A stretch of DNA of 64,000 nucleotides from Streptomyces regalis (GTDB taxonomy: Bacteria > Actinomycetota > Actinomycetes > Streptomycetales > Streptomycetaceae). The position numbers were made by a program, and so were the translations under genes. The stretch spans positions 1-64,000 of the forward strand of contig NZ_LLZG01000232.1 in assembly GCF_001509475.1 (NCBI RefSeq), read 5' to 3'. The notes beneath the pieces were generated by a model. It worked only from the letters and a program-made list of their open reading frames with translations, was not told where the DNA came from and searched no databases. Shown here piece by piece: positions 43,229 to 52,082 of the stretch (its first letter is position 1; each line of letters begins with the position of its first letter).

Positions 43229-43453
43229 CGGCATCCCTTGTTGGTAAAGGAGCATGAGGCGTCCGGTATGCGACCCCGGACGACCGCACAGCCTTACGCA
43301 AGGGAAGGATGTTTGGGAAGAGTTGACCGAATCGAAACAGAGGGATGGGGGAAACCCCCTATGCAATTGGGGCGTGCAGCGTGAAAGGGGTAAGTCGCCC
43401 GCAAGCCGAATAATCGCCTGCCTGATGCGGCCCCAGCCGTTTAACGTCCGTAC

Positions 43454-43921
43454 GTGCAGAAGAACTTGAGGGTGGCGGCCTACGCCATTTGCGTACGTGA
43501 CGGGCAACTCCTCCTCGCGCGGTCCCCGGCGCCCGGCGGCGGCTTCGAGTGGGTCCTGCCCGGCGGCGGCATGGAGCACGGCGAGGATCCCTACGACACG
43601 GTCGTGCGGGAGGTGGAGGAGGAGACCGGCTACCTCGTCGAGCCGACCGGCCTGCTCGGCATGGACTCCGTCCACCGCCTCATCCCGGGCCGCCGCCTCC
43701 GCCCGGCCGTGGACCACCAGGGCCTGGGGCTGGTCTACGAGGCCCGGATCACCGGCGGCGAACTGCGTTACGAGACGAACGGCTCCACGGACATGGCGGC
43801 CTGGCATCCGCTCGACACTGTGCCCGACCTGACCCTGGTCCCCATGGTCGTGAAGGGGCTGGCGCTGTGGCGTGAGCGCCCGGCGACGGGACGGGTACCC
43901 CGGAAAATGAACACTGAGTGA
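43454..43921 (+). CDS. Nudix hydrolase
   Basis: A 155-residue protein. The canonical Nudix box spans about residues 37-59: it starts GGGMEHGE, has seven residues, then REVEEETGY. It is preceded by FEWVLPGG. The GTG at 43454 lies six bases after TAACGT with no ribosome binding site, so the mRNA is probably leaderless. Divergent from the subtilase. Substrate unknown. Confidence 0.9.
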   Translation: MQKNLRVAAYAICVRDGQLLLARSPAPGGGFEWVLPGGGMEHGEDPYDTVVREVEEETGYLVEPTGLLGMDSVHRLIPGRRLRPAVDHQGLGLVYEARITGGELRYETNGSTDMAAWHPLDTVPDLTLVPMVVKGLALWRERPATGRVPRKMNTE

Positions 43922-44120
43922 CCGCGTCCCGGCCGTTGAAGGAGCGGCCGTGGACGCGGAAGGTAGTCCAAGATCCACGTACGGTGATCGGCGCTGCCCG
44001 TTGCCGTCATGTTCATGCGCAGGTCATCCCCGGTGCCAACGATCCACAGTGAGCGGGAGGTTCGCTTCGGCGACCACCCGCGACCACTGCCGACGCGTTC
44101 GCACTCGGGGAGATCGCGCC

Positions 44121-45911
44121 ATGTCGCGCATACGCTCTGTCGCCAGCTCCGCGCTGGGGATCCACCGCCGTTCCCTGCTCGCCGCCACCGGAGCGGTGAC
44201 CCTCTCCGCCGGCGTCGGCTACGCCCTGCGGCCCACCGACAGCCAGGCCGTCACCACCACGAGCCCCGCGGGCGCACCGGGCGCCGACGCGGGCAACGCC
44301 GCCGCCGAGGCACCCGTCGGTGCCTCCCGCAAGCTGCCGGTCGCGCTCGCGCCGTACACCCGCGGCACCACCCTCACCTCGGTCGCCGCCCCGCGCGGCA
44401 CCTCCGGCTACCGCCGGCTCGGCCACGGTCCCGGCTGGAAGCGGGTCGTCCGCGAGAACCTGGCGGCGGCCAAGTCGGGGCGCGAGAGGCGGCGTACGGC
44501 GCTCGCCGCCTTCGTCCAGCTCACCGACCTGCACCTGATCGACGCCCAGCACCCGCTGCGCCTTGAGTACCTGCGCTCGACCGACGTGCACGCCTGGCGG
44601 CCGCAGGAGGCGCTGACCGTGCCGGGCGCCGTCGCGCTCGTCGAGCGGATCAACGCGCTGCGGGGCGCCCCCGTCACCGGGGCCCCGTTCCACTTCGCCA
44701 TGACCACCGGCGACAACACGGACAACAACGCCAAGTCCGAGCTGGAGTGGTTCCTGACGGTGATGAGCGGCGGCCGCGTCACCCCGAACACCGGTGACCC
44801 GCGCAGTTACGAGGGCGTCCAGAACAGCGGCCTGAAGCAGTACTGGCAGGCCGACGACAGCGTCCGCGACGCCGACAAGCAGCTCGGCTTCCCGCACATC
44901 GACGGCTTCCTCGCCGCCGCGATCCGCGAACTGCGCAGCCCCGGCCTGAACATCCCCTGGTACTCGACGGTCGGCAACCACGACGCGATGCCGCTCGGCA
45001 CCTACGCCTCGCATGCCGACTCCTACCTCACCGACCTCGCCGTCGGCGGCAAGAAGCTGATGAACGTGTCGGCGGCCGACGCCAAGAAGCTCCAGGACTC
45101 CCTCAAGCAGGACAAGGACCCGAGGGGCACCGTCTTCAAGGACTTCCTCAAGGCCCACGCCCGCTCGATGCGCTCGGTCACGCCGGACGAGAGCCGGGCC
45201 CCGTTCACGCCCAGGGAGTATCTGCAGGCCCACCTGAACCCGGCGTTCCGGGGCCTCGGCCCGGTCGGCCACGGCTACTCGACGGCCAACCTGGACGCGA
45301 ACACCCAGTACTACAGCTTCCGCATCGCCGACGACGTCATCGGCATCAGCCTCGACACCACCGACGCGGGCGGCCACTACGAAGGGTCCATCGGGGCGGC
45401 CCAGTTCAACTGGCTGGACCGCACGCTGCGCGACAACAAGGACTCGTACGCGATCATCTTCAGCCATCACACCAGCGAGACGATGGACAACCTGCGCCGC
45501 GACCCGGCCCGCCCGAACGAGCGGCGCGTGGGCGGCGCCGAGGTCGTCGAGCTCCTGGCCCGTCATCGCAACGTCCTGGCCTGGGTGAACGGCCACATCC
45601 ACAAGAACGTCATCACCCCGCGCACCGGCTCCGGCGGCGGCTCCTTCTGGGAGATCTCCACCGCCTCCCACGTCGACTTCCCCCAACTCGCCCGGATCAT
45701 CGAGGTGGCGGACAACAAGGACGGCACGATCTCGCTCTTCACCACCCTGATCGAGTCCTCGGCCCCGCACGCCACGGACTTCACGGACCTCTCCCAGACG
45801 GGCCTGGCCGCCCTCTACCGCGAGCTGTCCTTCAACGCACCGGGGGCGCGGACAACGCTGGCGGGCGACCGCAGGGACCGCAACACGGAGCTGGTGCTGA
45901 AGAAGGGCTGA
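44121..45911 (+). CDS. Secreted metallophosphoesterase (TIGR03767-type)
   Basis: A 596-residue calcineurin-like phosphoesterase. The N-terminus IHRRSLLAATGAVTLSAG looks like a Tat signal. Metal-binding motifs: QLTDLHLID (D-x-H), TTGDNTDN (GDxxDN), VGNHDAMPL (GNHD), FSHHTSE and VNGHIHKN (GHxH). Likely cell-surface or secreted phosphatase or nucleotidase; substrate unknown. The ATG at 44121 follows GGGGAGA. Confidence 0.88.
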   Translation: MSRIRSVASSALGIHRRSLLAATGAVTLSAGVGYALRPTDSQAVTTTSPAGAPGADAGNAAAEAPVGASRKLPVALAPYTRGTTLTSVAAPRGTSGYRRLGHGPGWKRVVRENLAAAKSGRERRRTALAAFVQLTDLHLIDAQHPLRLEYLRSTDVHAWRPQEALTVPGAVALVERINALRGAPVTGAPFHFAMTTGDNTDNNAKSELEWFLTVMSGGRVTPNTGDPRSYEGVQNSGLKQYWQADDSVRDADKQLGFPHIDGFLAAAIRELRSPGLNIPWYSTVGNHDAMPLGTYASHADSYLTDLAVGGKKLMNVSAADAKKLQDSLKQDKDPRGTVFKDFLKAHARSMRSVTPDESRAPFTPREYLQAHLNPAFRGLGPVGHGYSTANLDANTQYYSFRIADDVIGISLDTTDAGGHYEGSIGAAQFNWLDRTLRDNKDSYAIIFSHHTSETMDNLRRDPARPNERRVGGAEVVELLARHRNVLAWVNGHIHKNVITPRTGSGGGSFWEISTASHVDFPQLARIIEVADNKDGTISLFTTLIESSAPHATDFTDLSQTGLAALYRELSFNAPGARTTLAGDRRDRNTELVLKKG

Positions 45912-46067
45912 CCGCAAGCTGAGCTGCGGCGCAGAAAAGGTCGGTAATCGAGAGGACTCGGACATGAAGCGCCGTGTTCATCCGTACGTAACGTCCGTAC
46001 CGCCTCATATCGGCTAACCCGCACTTCACGGGGGATGGCTTGATATGTGTGCAAGGCGGGTGATCGT

Positions 46068-47270
46068 GTGCGCGCGGAACACGGACTGCGTGTGCTGTCG
46101 GTCTACGACGGCTTCTTCTCCGGCGGAGCCCGGATCGTTCACAGCGATGTGGTGCTGGGGCTCATGGAGGGCGGCCAGCACCACCGGGTGCTGAGCATTC
46201 ACGGCGAGGTGCACCGGGAGGCCACCCGGCAGCGGATGGAGGACGACGCCTGCTACCGGTCACTGACCGCGGCGGGGGCGGGCGTCACCTCGCTGGGCCG
46301 CGTCCAGGGAGGTGGTCGGATACCGGCCACCTTCAACGGGCCGGAGCTGGCCGAGACCGCGCGGGCCATGGCCGGGGCCGACGTGATCCTCTCCCTCAAG
46401 GAGCAGCCGCTGGCCCTCCTCAACCAGGCGGGCCTGCCGCGCCGCCCGGTCGTGGTCTGTCTGCACCGCTCGGACCCGGAGAACCAGGGCTCGTCCCTGG
46501 CCGACCTCAAGGCCGCCGTCGCCGACGGCACGGTGGCCGCCTGTGTCTGCTGCGCGGAGTCGACGCGGGCCGCGTACGAGGCGGCCGGCATCCCGTCCGA
46601 CCTGCTCCACGTGATCCCGAACGGCGTGGACCTGCTCCGCTTCCGCCCCGACCCGGCCCGTCGGCTGGCCCTGCGCACGGACCTCGGCATCGACCACCCG
46701 GCGCCGGTGGTGGTCTACGCCGCCCGCTACGACGCGATGAAGAACGTCCCCCTCTTCCTGCGGGCCGCCGCGGCCTGGCTGCGCCGCACCCCGAACGGTC
46801 ACGTCCTGATGTGCGGCGCCGGCATGACGGCGGCCAACTCGGAGCTCGACGCCGACATCCGGGCCGCGCTCGGGCACAGGCACGACAGGCGCCGCCTGCA
46901 CCTCCTCGGCGTCCGGCGCGACATGGAGACCGTCTACGCCGGTGCCGACGTCGTCGCCCTCACCTCGACCTGGGGCGAGGCGGCGCCCCTGTGCCTGATC
47001 GAGGGCATGATGTGCGGGGCCGTGCCCGTGACCACCGACGTCGGCGACAGCGCGGCGATCGTGGCCGGGCGCGGAATCGTCACGGCACCGCACCCCGAGG
47101 TGATCGCCCGCGCCTGGACGACCGCGGTCGTCGACCGCGCCGCCTACGCCCCGGCCCTGGCCGCGAGCCGCGAGCTCTTCAGCCGCACCCGCATGATCGC
47201 CTCCTACGCGGCCCTCATCGACCGTCTGCACGCGGGGTCGGCGCGTCCTGCCCTGCAGGAGCCGCACTGA
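46068..47270 (+). CDS. Glycosyltransferase, GT4-like
   Basis: About 400 residues with the GT-B fold. The donor-binding half shows HVIPNGVDLLRFRPD, VVYAARYDAMKNV, GVRRDMETVYAGADV and the E-x7-E motif EAAPLCLIEGMMCGAVPV. No membrane helix. I prefer the GTG at 46068 because AAGGCGGGTGA precedes it; the GTG at 46047 is the alternative. The last 56 bases overlap the convergent MocR gene antisense. Acceptor unknown. Confidence 0.88.
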   Translation: MRAEHGLRVLSVYDGFFSGGARIVHSDVVLGLMEGGQHHRVLSIHGEVHREATRQRMEDDACYRSLTAAGAGVTSLGRVQGGGRIPATFNGPELAETARAMAGADVILSLKEQPLALLNQAGLPRRPVVVCLHRSDPENQGSSLADLKAAVADGTVAACVCCAESTRAAYEAAGIPSDLLHVIPNGVDLLRFRPDPARRLALRTDLGIDHPAPVVVYAARYDAMKNVPLFLRAAAAWLRRTPNGHVLMCGAGMTAANSELDADIRAALGHRHDRRRLHLLGVRRDMETVYAGADVVALTSTWGEAAPLCLIEGMMCGAVPVTTDVGDSAAIVAGRGIVTAPHPEVIARAWTTAVVDRAAYAPALAASRELFSRTRMIASYAALIDRLHAGSARPALQEPH

Positions 47271-48735
47271 CGGGAGCCGCACTGACGGGGGTCGCCGGAC
47301 CGCCGCCGAGCCCTCGCGGCATCAGGCCCCCACACTCCTCGATCGCCCCGCGGAGATGCCGTACCGCTTCGCGCACCGCGCCGTCCGCGAGGTTGCCGTA
47401 ACCGAGGACCAGGCCGTGGTCGGCGTGGTCCTCGGTGGCGTGGTAGGCGGTGAGGCCGGCGATGCGCAGTGACCGGGCGGCTGCCGCGGTGACCACGGCT
47501 GCGGTGTCCACGGTGGGCGGCAGGCGGAGGATGAGGTGGAGGCCGGCCGCGATGCCGGAGACCGGGGCACCGGGCAGCTGGTCGGCGAGGGCTTGGACGA
47601 GTGCGTCGCGGCGGTTGCGGTACCGCTTCCGGCAGGCGCGGAGATGGCGGTCGTACGCACCCGACTCCAGCAGTTCGGCGAAGGCGAGCTGGTCGAGCGT
47701 CGGGGGCTGGGTCGCCGTCTGGTCGGACCGGTGCAGGTACCGGGTCCAGCGGGGCGGTGCCACGAGCCACCCGATGCCGAGCGCCGGGGACAGTATCTTG
47801 CTGAGCGACTTGAACAGGACCACGCGAGACGGGTCCATTCCTTGCAGTGCCGCGACCGGACGACGGTCGTAGCGGAACTCCGCGTCGTAGTCGTCCTCCA
47901 GTACGACGCCGTCCACCTGGCGAGCCCACCGCAGCAGGGCGGCGCGCCGCTCGGGGGCGAGCACGCTGCCCAGCGGGAACTGGTGCGCCGGGCTCGTCAG
48001 CACGGCCCGAAGGCCGGCGTGTCCGGCGAGTTCGTCGACGCGCAGACCCCCGCCGTCCGTGCGCACGGGCACCGGGTCCAGACCGGCGGCGCGGATCACC
48101 TCGCGCAGCCGCGTCCAGCCCGGTTCCTCACAGCCGACCGCGGTGATGCCGTCGGTGCGCAGGGCGTGGCAGACGCGCCGTACTCCGTCGGTCACGCTCG
48201 TGCACACCATCACGTCCTCCGGGGGCGCCACGACGCCGCGGGAGCGGCCCAGGTACGCGACGAGCGTGCGCCTCAGCCGGAGGTGACCGCCGGGCGGCGG
48301 GTAGCCGAACTCCGTGAACGCCGTGGTGGTCACCTGTGCCCGTACGGCCTCGGCCCACCGGCGGCGCGGAAACGCGCGCAGGTCCGGCAGACCCGGCCCG
48401 AGGTCGAAGCGAGCCTCGGGAGCCTGGCGCGGTGCGCGGCGCCCCGAGCCGGCGTCCAGGGCGTTCGTCCAGCGCACCCGGGTGGCTGAGCCGGTCTGCG
48501 CCTCCAGATATCCCTCGGCGATGAGCTGGCTGTACGCCTCGGTGACCGCCCAGCGCGAACAGCCGAGGTCGCCGGCGAGCTGCCGACTGGGCGGCAGGGC
48601 GGTGCCGACCTCGATCCGCCCGTCCCTGATCGCCGTACGCAGCGCCCGCTTCACCCGCTCGTGCAGCGGACTGTCACCGGGCTGCCCCAGCTGAAGCAGA
48701 AGGTCGCCCGCCAAATTGGTCTGTGATTCCCGCAT
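47215..48735 (-). CDS. MocR/PdxR-type GntR regulator with aminotransferase domain
   Basis: A 506-residue fusion. N-terminal GntR winged helix at about 20-90 (LHERVKRALRTAIRDGRI, LPPSRQLAGDLGCSRWAVTE), then a fold-type I aminotransferase-like domain with PLP-binding Lys in FKSLSKILSP and EDDYDAEFRYD upstream. Such proteins sense PLP or amino acids. The tail carries PVSAAPVSAAPA, encoded by a 15-bp tandem repeat. No PLP synthesis genes (pdxST) are adjacent, so the target is open. Confidence 0.88.
   Translation of the reverse strand: MRESQTNLAGDLLLQLGQPGDSPLHERVKRALRTAIRDGRIEVGTALPPSRQLAGDLGCSRWAVTEAYSQLIAEGYLEAQTGSATRVRWTNALDAGSGRRAPRQAPEARFDLGPGLPDLRAFPRRRWAEAVRAQVTTTAFTEFGYPPPGGHLRLRRTLVAYLGRSRGVVAPPEDVMVCTSVTDGVRRVCHALRTDGITAVGCEEPGWTRLREVIRAAGLDPVPVRTDGGGLRVDELAGHAGLRAVLTSPAHQFPLGSVLAPERRAALLRWARQVDGVVLEDDYDAEFRYDRRPVAALQGMDPSRVVLFKSLSKILSPALGIGWLVAPPRWTRYLHRSDQTATQPPTLDQLAFAELLESGAYDRHLRACRKRYRNRRDALVQALADQLPGAPVSGIAAGLHLILRLPPTVDTAAVVTAAAARSLRIAGLTAYHATEDHADHGLVLGYGNLADGAVREAVRHLRGAIEECGGLMPRGLGGGPATPVSAAPVSAAPAGQDAPTPRADGR
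47259..47288. repeat. 15-bp tandem duplication at glycosyltransferase/MocR 3' overlap
   Basis: GAGCCGCACTGACGG occurs twice in tandem (47259-47273, 47274-47288). The first copy contains the glycosyltransferase stop codon (47268-47270). On the other strand the duplication adds five residues to the MocR tail. Confidence 0.8.
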
Positions 48736-48821
48736 GCCATTGGACGGTATCAGCGAGCCATTGCTGGCTACCTTCGATACATCGACACATCGACGCGTGC
48801 GTGTATGTGAAGGAGGCCGTC

Positions 48822-49064
48822 GTGGCTACAGTGAGGCGCTCGGTGCCGATCCAGGACCAACACCAGTTGTTCCGCGGCGTGTTCGAGGACTGGCAGACCA
48901 GGGCCGGCGCCCTGTCGGCCCTGCCGGACGCACCGGTCGTGCCGGACGACACGCGGCAGGGGCAGACCACGTGGCGTCGGCTGCGGACCCATTTCGCACG
49001 GACTGCGGGAGCCCGCCGGGCCGTTGCCATCGACGACATGGAGCTGGTGCTGCAGAAGGGCTGA
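48822..49064 (+). CDS. Short hypothetical protein
   Basis: An 80-residue soluble protein starting VATVRRSVPIQDQHQLFRGV, rich in Arg, Gln and Asp, with no recognisable motif. The GTG at 48822 has AAGGAGG about five bases upstream. It is divergent from the MocR gene, so it may be a MocR target. Confidence 0.65.
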   Translation: MATVRRSVPIQDQHQLFRGVFEDWQTRAGALSALPDAPVVPDDTRQGQTTWRRLRTHFARTAGARRAVAIDDMELVLQKG

Positions 49065-49162
49065 ATACGCCTCAACTGCCGTACGGTGCCTCAACCTTCG
49101 ACGTATGTCTCTGGTCTGTCCCCTCGATTCGATCGAGCCGAGTGCTGCATGGGGGAAGACAG

Positions 49163-50302
49163 ATGACCGTACGAACGACGACGACGGCGGCGATGACGGT
49201 GGTGGCGCTGTCGATGGCTTTGGCGGGACCGGCGGTAGCGGCGCCGGCCGGCAGGGGCGACGGCCACGAGGCCACCCGCCGGGCTTTGCAGGCGGCCGTT
49301 GCCGACGGTGTGCCCGGGGTGACGGCGGCGGTGCAGGACGGTCGCCGTGGCTGGTCGGCGACGGCGGGCGTGGGTGACCTGGAGACAGGGAAGCCGCGCT
49401 CGCCGCAGGACCGTTACCGGGTCGCGAGCATCACCAAGACCTTCGTGGCGACGGTGCTGCTCCAGCTGGAGGCGGAAGGGCGGCTGTCGCTGGACGACAC
49501 GGTGGAGGAGTGGCTGCCGGGAGTGGTCCGGGGCAACGGCCACGACGGCAGCCGCATCACCCTGCGCCAACTCCTCAACCACACCAGTGGCATCTACGAC
49601 TACCTGACGGACCCGACCTTCCAGCAGACGTACATGGCGGCGGAAGGCTTCCTGGAACACCGCTACGACCAGAAGGAGCCCGAGTACTTCATCGCCATCG
49701 CCATGACCCACGAGCCGCATTTCCCGCCGGGCACTTCGTGGAGGTACTCCAACACCAACTACGCGCTGGCCGGCCGGGTGATCGAGAAGGCGACCGGCAA
49801 CAGTTACGGCGACGAGATCCGCCACCGCATCATCGACCCCCTGCACCTGACGGCCACGTCGGTCCCCGGCACCCGGGTCACCCTTCCCCGGCCCAGCAGC
49901 CGCGCCTACTCCAAGCTGGCCAGGACGGCGACGGGCCCGACGTACGACGTCACCGAACTGAACCCCCGGCTGGCCTACGGCTCGGGCGAGATGATCTCCA
50001 GCTCGGCCGACCTGAACCGCTTCTATACGTCCCTGCTCCGCGGCAGGCTGCTCCCGCCCGAGCAGCTGAAGGAGATGAAGACGACGGTCAGCTCCAGGGG
50101 CACCAACGGCTACGGCCTGGGCCTCGTCGAACGCAAGCTCAGCTGCGGCGTCCACGTCTGGGGCCACGACGGCGGCATCCACGGCTCGAACTCGGATGCG
50201 GTGACGACGGAGGACGGGCGCCACGCCCTGGCGTTCAACTTCAACGGGGACTGGTCGGGGGACAGCGACGCGGTGGTGGAGGCGGAGTTCTGCGGCAGGT
50301 GA
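49163..50302 (+). CDS. Secreted serine hydrolase (class C beta-lactamase/DD-peptidase family), copy 1
   Basis: A 379-residue exported protein with a Sec signal (about 1-27, ending PAVAAPAG). Active-site motifs: SxxK at Ser89-Lys92 (ASITKT), YxN in RYSNTNY, and HxG in WGHDGG. The layout is that of R61-like D-alanyl-D-alanine carboxypeptidases. ATG after GGGGGAAGACAG. The next gene is a close tandem copy. Confidence 0.92.
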   Translation: MTVRTTTTAAMTVVALSMALAGPAVAAPAGRGDGHEATRRALQAAVADGVPGVTAAVQDGRRGWSATAGVGDLETGKPRSPQDRYRVASITKTFVATVLLQLEAEGRLSLDDTVEEWLPGVVRGNGHDGSRITLRQLLNHTSGIYDYLTDPTFQQTYMAAEGFLEHRYDQKEPEYFIAIAMTHEPHFPPGTSWRYSNTNYALAGRVIEKATGNSYGDEIRHRIIDPLHLTATSVPGTRVTLPRPSSRAYSKLARTATGPTYDVTELNPRLAYGSGEMISSSADLNRFYTSLLRGRLLPPEQLKEMKTTVSSRGTNGYGLGLVERKLSCGVHVWGHDGGIHGSNSDAVTTEDGRHALAFNFNGDWSGDSDAVVEAEFCGR

Positions 50303-50441
50303 CCGTCGTGCGCCGCGCGCCGATTGTCTTGATCCGGCTCAACCGGCGTGCGGCGCCTCAACCTTGGCAGACAACCCGGAGTCTCCCTCCCTGATCACGC
50401 TCCACATGAGCGGCAACAGCGATGACCAGGGGGAACAAGAC

Positions 50442-51671
50442 ATGACCGTACGGACGACCCGCACGACGGCGGTGGCGGCGACGGCAGTGGCATTGTCAGT
50501 GGCCCTCGCGGCCCCCGCGCTGGCGGCGACGCCCGCCGAAGCCGGCCACGACGCGACCCGCAAGGCCATCGAGGCCGCGGTGGACGCGGGCGTGCCCGGA
50601 GTGACGGCGACCGCGCAGGACGGCCGGAGCACCTGGTCGGCGACGGCAGGCGTCGGCAACCTCAAGTCGGGCAAGCCGCGTTCGGCGCAGGACCGCTACC
50701 GGGTGGGCAGCATCACCAAGACCTTCGTGGCGACGGTGCTGCTCCAGCTGGAGGCGGAGGGCAGGCTGTCGCTGGACGACACGGTGGAAGAGTGGCTGCC
50801 CGGCCTGGTGCAGGGCAACGGCCATGACGGCAGCCGGATCACTCTGCGCCAACTCCTCAACCACACCAGCGGCATCTTCAACTACACGGCGGACGAGGAC
50901 TTCGGTCGCACGTACTTCCTCAAGGACGGCTTCTTCGAGCACCGCTACGACACGAAGAAGCCCGGGGAACTGGTCGCGCTCGCCATGACCCACAAGCCGG
51001 ACTTCGAGCCGGGAACGTCCTGGAACTACTCCAACACCAACTTCGTGCTCGCCGGAATGGTGATCGAGAAGGCCACGGGCCGCCCGTACGGCGACGCGAT
51101 CCGCGACCGCATCATCAAGCCCCTGCACCTGACCGCCACATCGATCCCCGGCACCCGCGTGACGGTGTGGCAGCCCAGCAGCCGGGCCTACTCCAAGCTG
51201 GCCGAGACGGCGACGGGCCCGACGTACGACGTCACGAAGATCAACCCGTCCATCGCCTACGCGGCCGGCGAGATGATCTCGAACTCCACCGACCTCAACC
51301 GCTTCTACACGGCCCTCCTGCGCGGCAAGCTCCTCCCGCGCGAGCAACTGACCGAGATGACCACGACCGAGCCCGTCAACGAGGCCATCGGCTACGGCCT
51401 CGGCCTGATGAAGACCGAGCTGAGCTGCGGCGTCACCGTCTGGGGCCACGGTGGCGGCATCCACGGCTCCATATCCGAGGCGGTCACGACGAAGGACGGC
51501 AGCCGGTCCCTGGCCTTCAACCTCAACGGTGACTGGTCGGGGGACACGGGGGCGGTGATCGAGGCGGAGTTCTGCGGGAAGAAGCCGGCGAAGGCCGGTG
51601 ACCGAGCGGGCTCGGACACGAAGCACCGAGTTGATGCGGGAGTGAGGTTCGCACCGCCCCGTATCGGCTGA
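50442..51671 (+). CDS. Secreted serine hydrolase (class C beta-lactamase/DD-peptidase family), copy 2
   Basis: A 409-residue paralogue of the preceding gene, sharing long identical stretches (for example RLSLDDTVEEWLP and QLLNHTSGI). Signal peptide about 1-29; Ser90-Lys93 in GSITKT; YSNTNF; WGHGGG. It has about 30 extra C-terminal residues (KKPAKAGDRAG...), probably gained by read-through into flanking DNA. The upstream regions of both genes share GCCTCAACCTT. Confidence 0.92.
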   Translation: MTVRTTRTTAVAATAVALSVALAAPALAATPAEAGHDATRKAIEAAVDAGVPGVTATAQDGRSTWSATAGVGNLKSGKPRSAQDRYRVGSITKTFVATVLLQLEAEGRLSLDDTVEEWLPGLVQGNGHDGSRITLRQLLNHTSGIFNYTADEDFGRTYFLKDGFFEHRYDTKKPGELVALAMTHKPDFEPGTSWNYSNTNFVLAGMVIEKATGRPYGDAIRDRIIKPLHLTATSIPGTRVTVWQPSSRAYSKLAETATGPTYDVTKINPSIAYAAGEMISNSTDLNRFYTALLRGKLLPREQLTEMTTTEPVNEAIGYGLGLMKTELSCGVTVWGHGGGIHGSISEAVTTKDGSRSLAFNLNGDWSGDTGAVIEAEFCGKKPAKAGDRAGSDTKHRVDAGVRFAPPRIG

Positions 51672-51673
51672 CC

Positions 51674-52012
51674 GACATCAGGCCGCACAGCTCGCCATCG
51701 GGCGGCGCGTGAGCAACGGCGGCCGCTACCGCCACTACCCGATCGTGGGCGGCGCACTGGCCACGGCGGGTGCCCTGGCTCTGCTCACGCTCGATGTCGG
51801 CACGACCGCGGGTGCGGCCTCGGTTTATCGGCGGCTCGCTCGGCGTCGCGGTCCTCGGCTCCGTCTACGCGAACCGTCTCACCGCCACCGCCACCGTCAC
51901 AGATCGGCTCGGCGTCGAGGGGAAGCGGTTGACGGGCGGGGAGCTCACGCCCGCGCGCCGGGCAGTGCCGCTGCGGGGCACTGCCCAGCGAACCAAGCCG
52001 CCGACGACATGA
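51674..52012 (+). pseudogene. Remnant of an MFS (DHA2-type) efflux transporter
   Basis: Two frames carry MFS-like pieces. One reads GGRYRHYPIVGGALATAGAL (about 51712-51771), like a mid-protein helix pair. Another, downstream, reads FIGGSLGVAVLGSVYANRL (about 51823-51879), like a late helix, and continues to a TGA at 52010-52012. The pieces are out of frame, most of the gene is missing and no start is convincing. The terminator after the stop is intact. Confidence 0.65.
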
Positions 52013-52053
52013 GGAGGGGCCGCCCGGACTGTCCGGCCCGGCGGCCCCTCCTC
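52011..52053. terminator. Strong bidirectional terminator after the MFS remnant
   Basis: GAGGAGGGGCCGCC (52011-52024) pairs perfectly with GGCGGCCCCTCCTC (52040-52053), a 14-bp stem. The loop can form a small inner hairpin (CGGAC/GTCCG). It lies between the MFS remnant and the convergent DUF559-type gene. Confidence 0.85.
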
Positions 52054-52082
52054 TCCCCTCCTGGTGCTGCCTTCCCGGTCCG

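Noticed and set aside
39788..43384. 1198-codon plus-strand frame opposite the subtilase
   Set aside because: Antisense shadow. The minus strand has signal peptide, catalytic triad and domain structure; the plus frame is repetitive Val/Gly/Arg/Asp.
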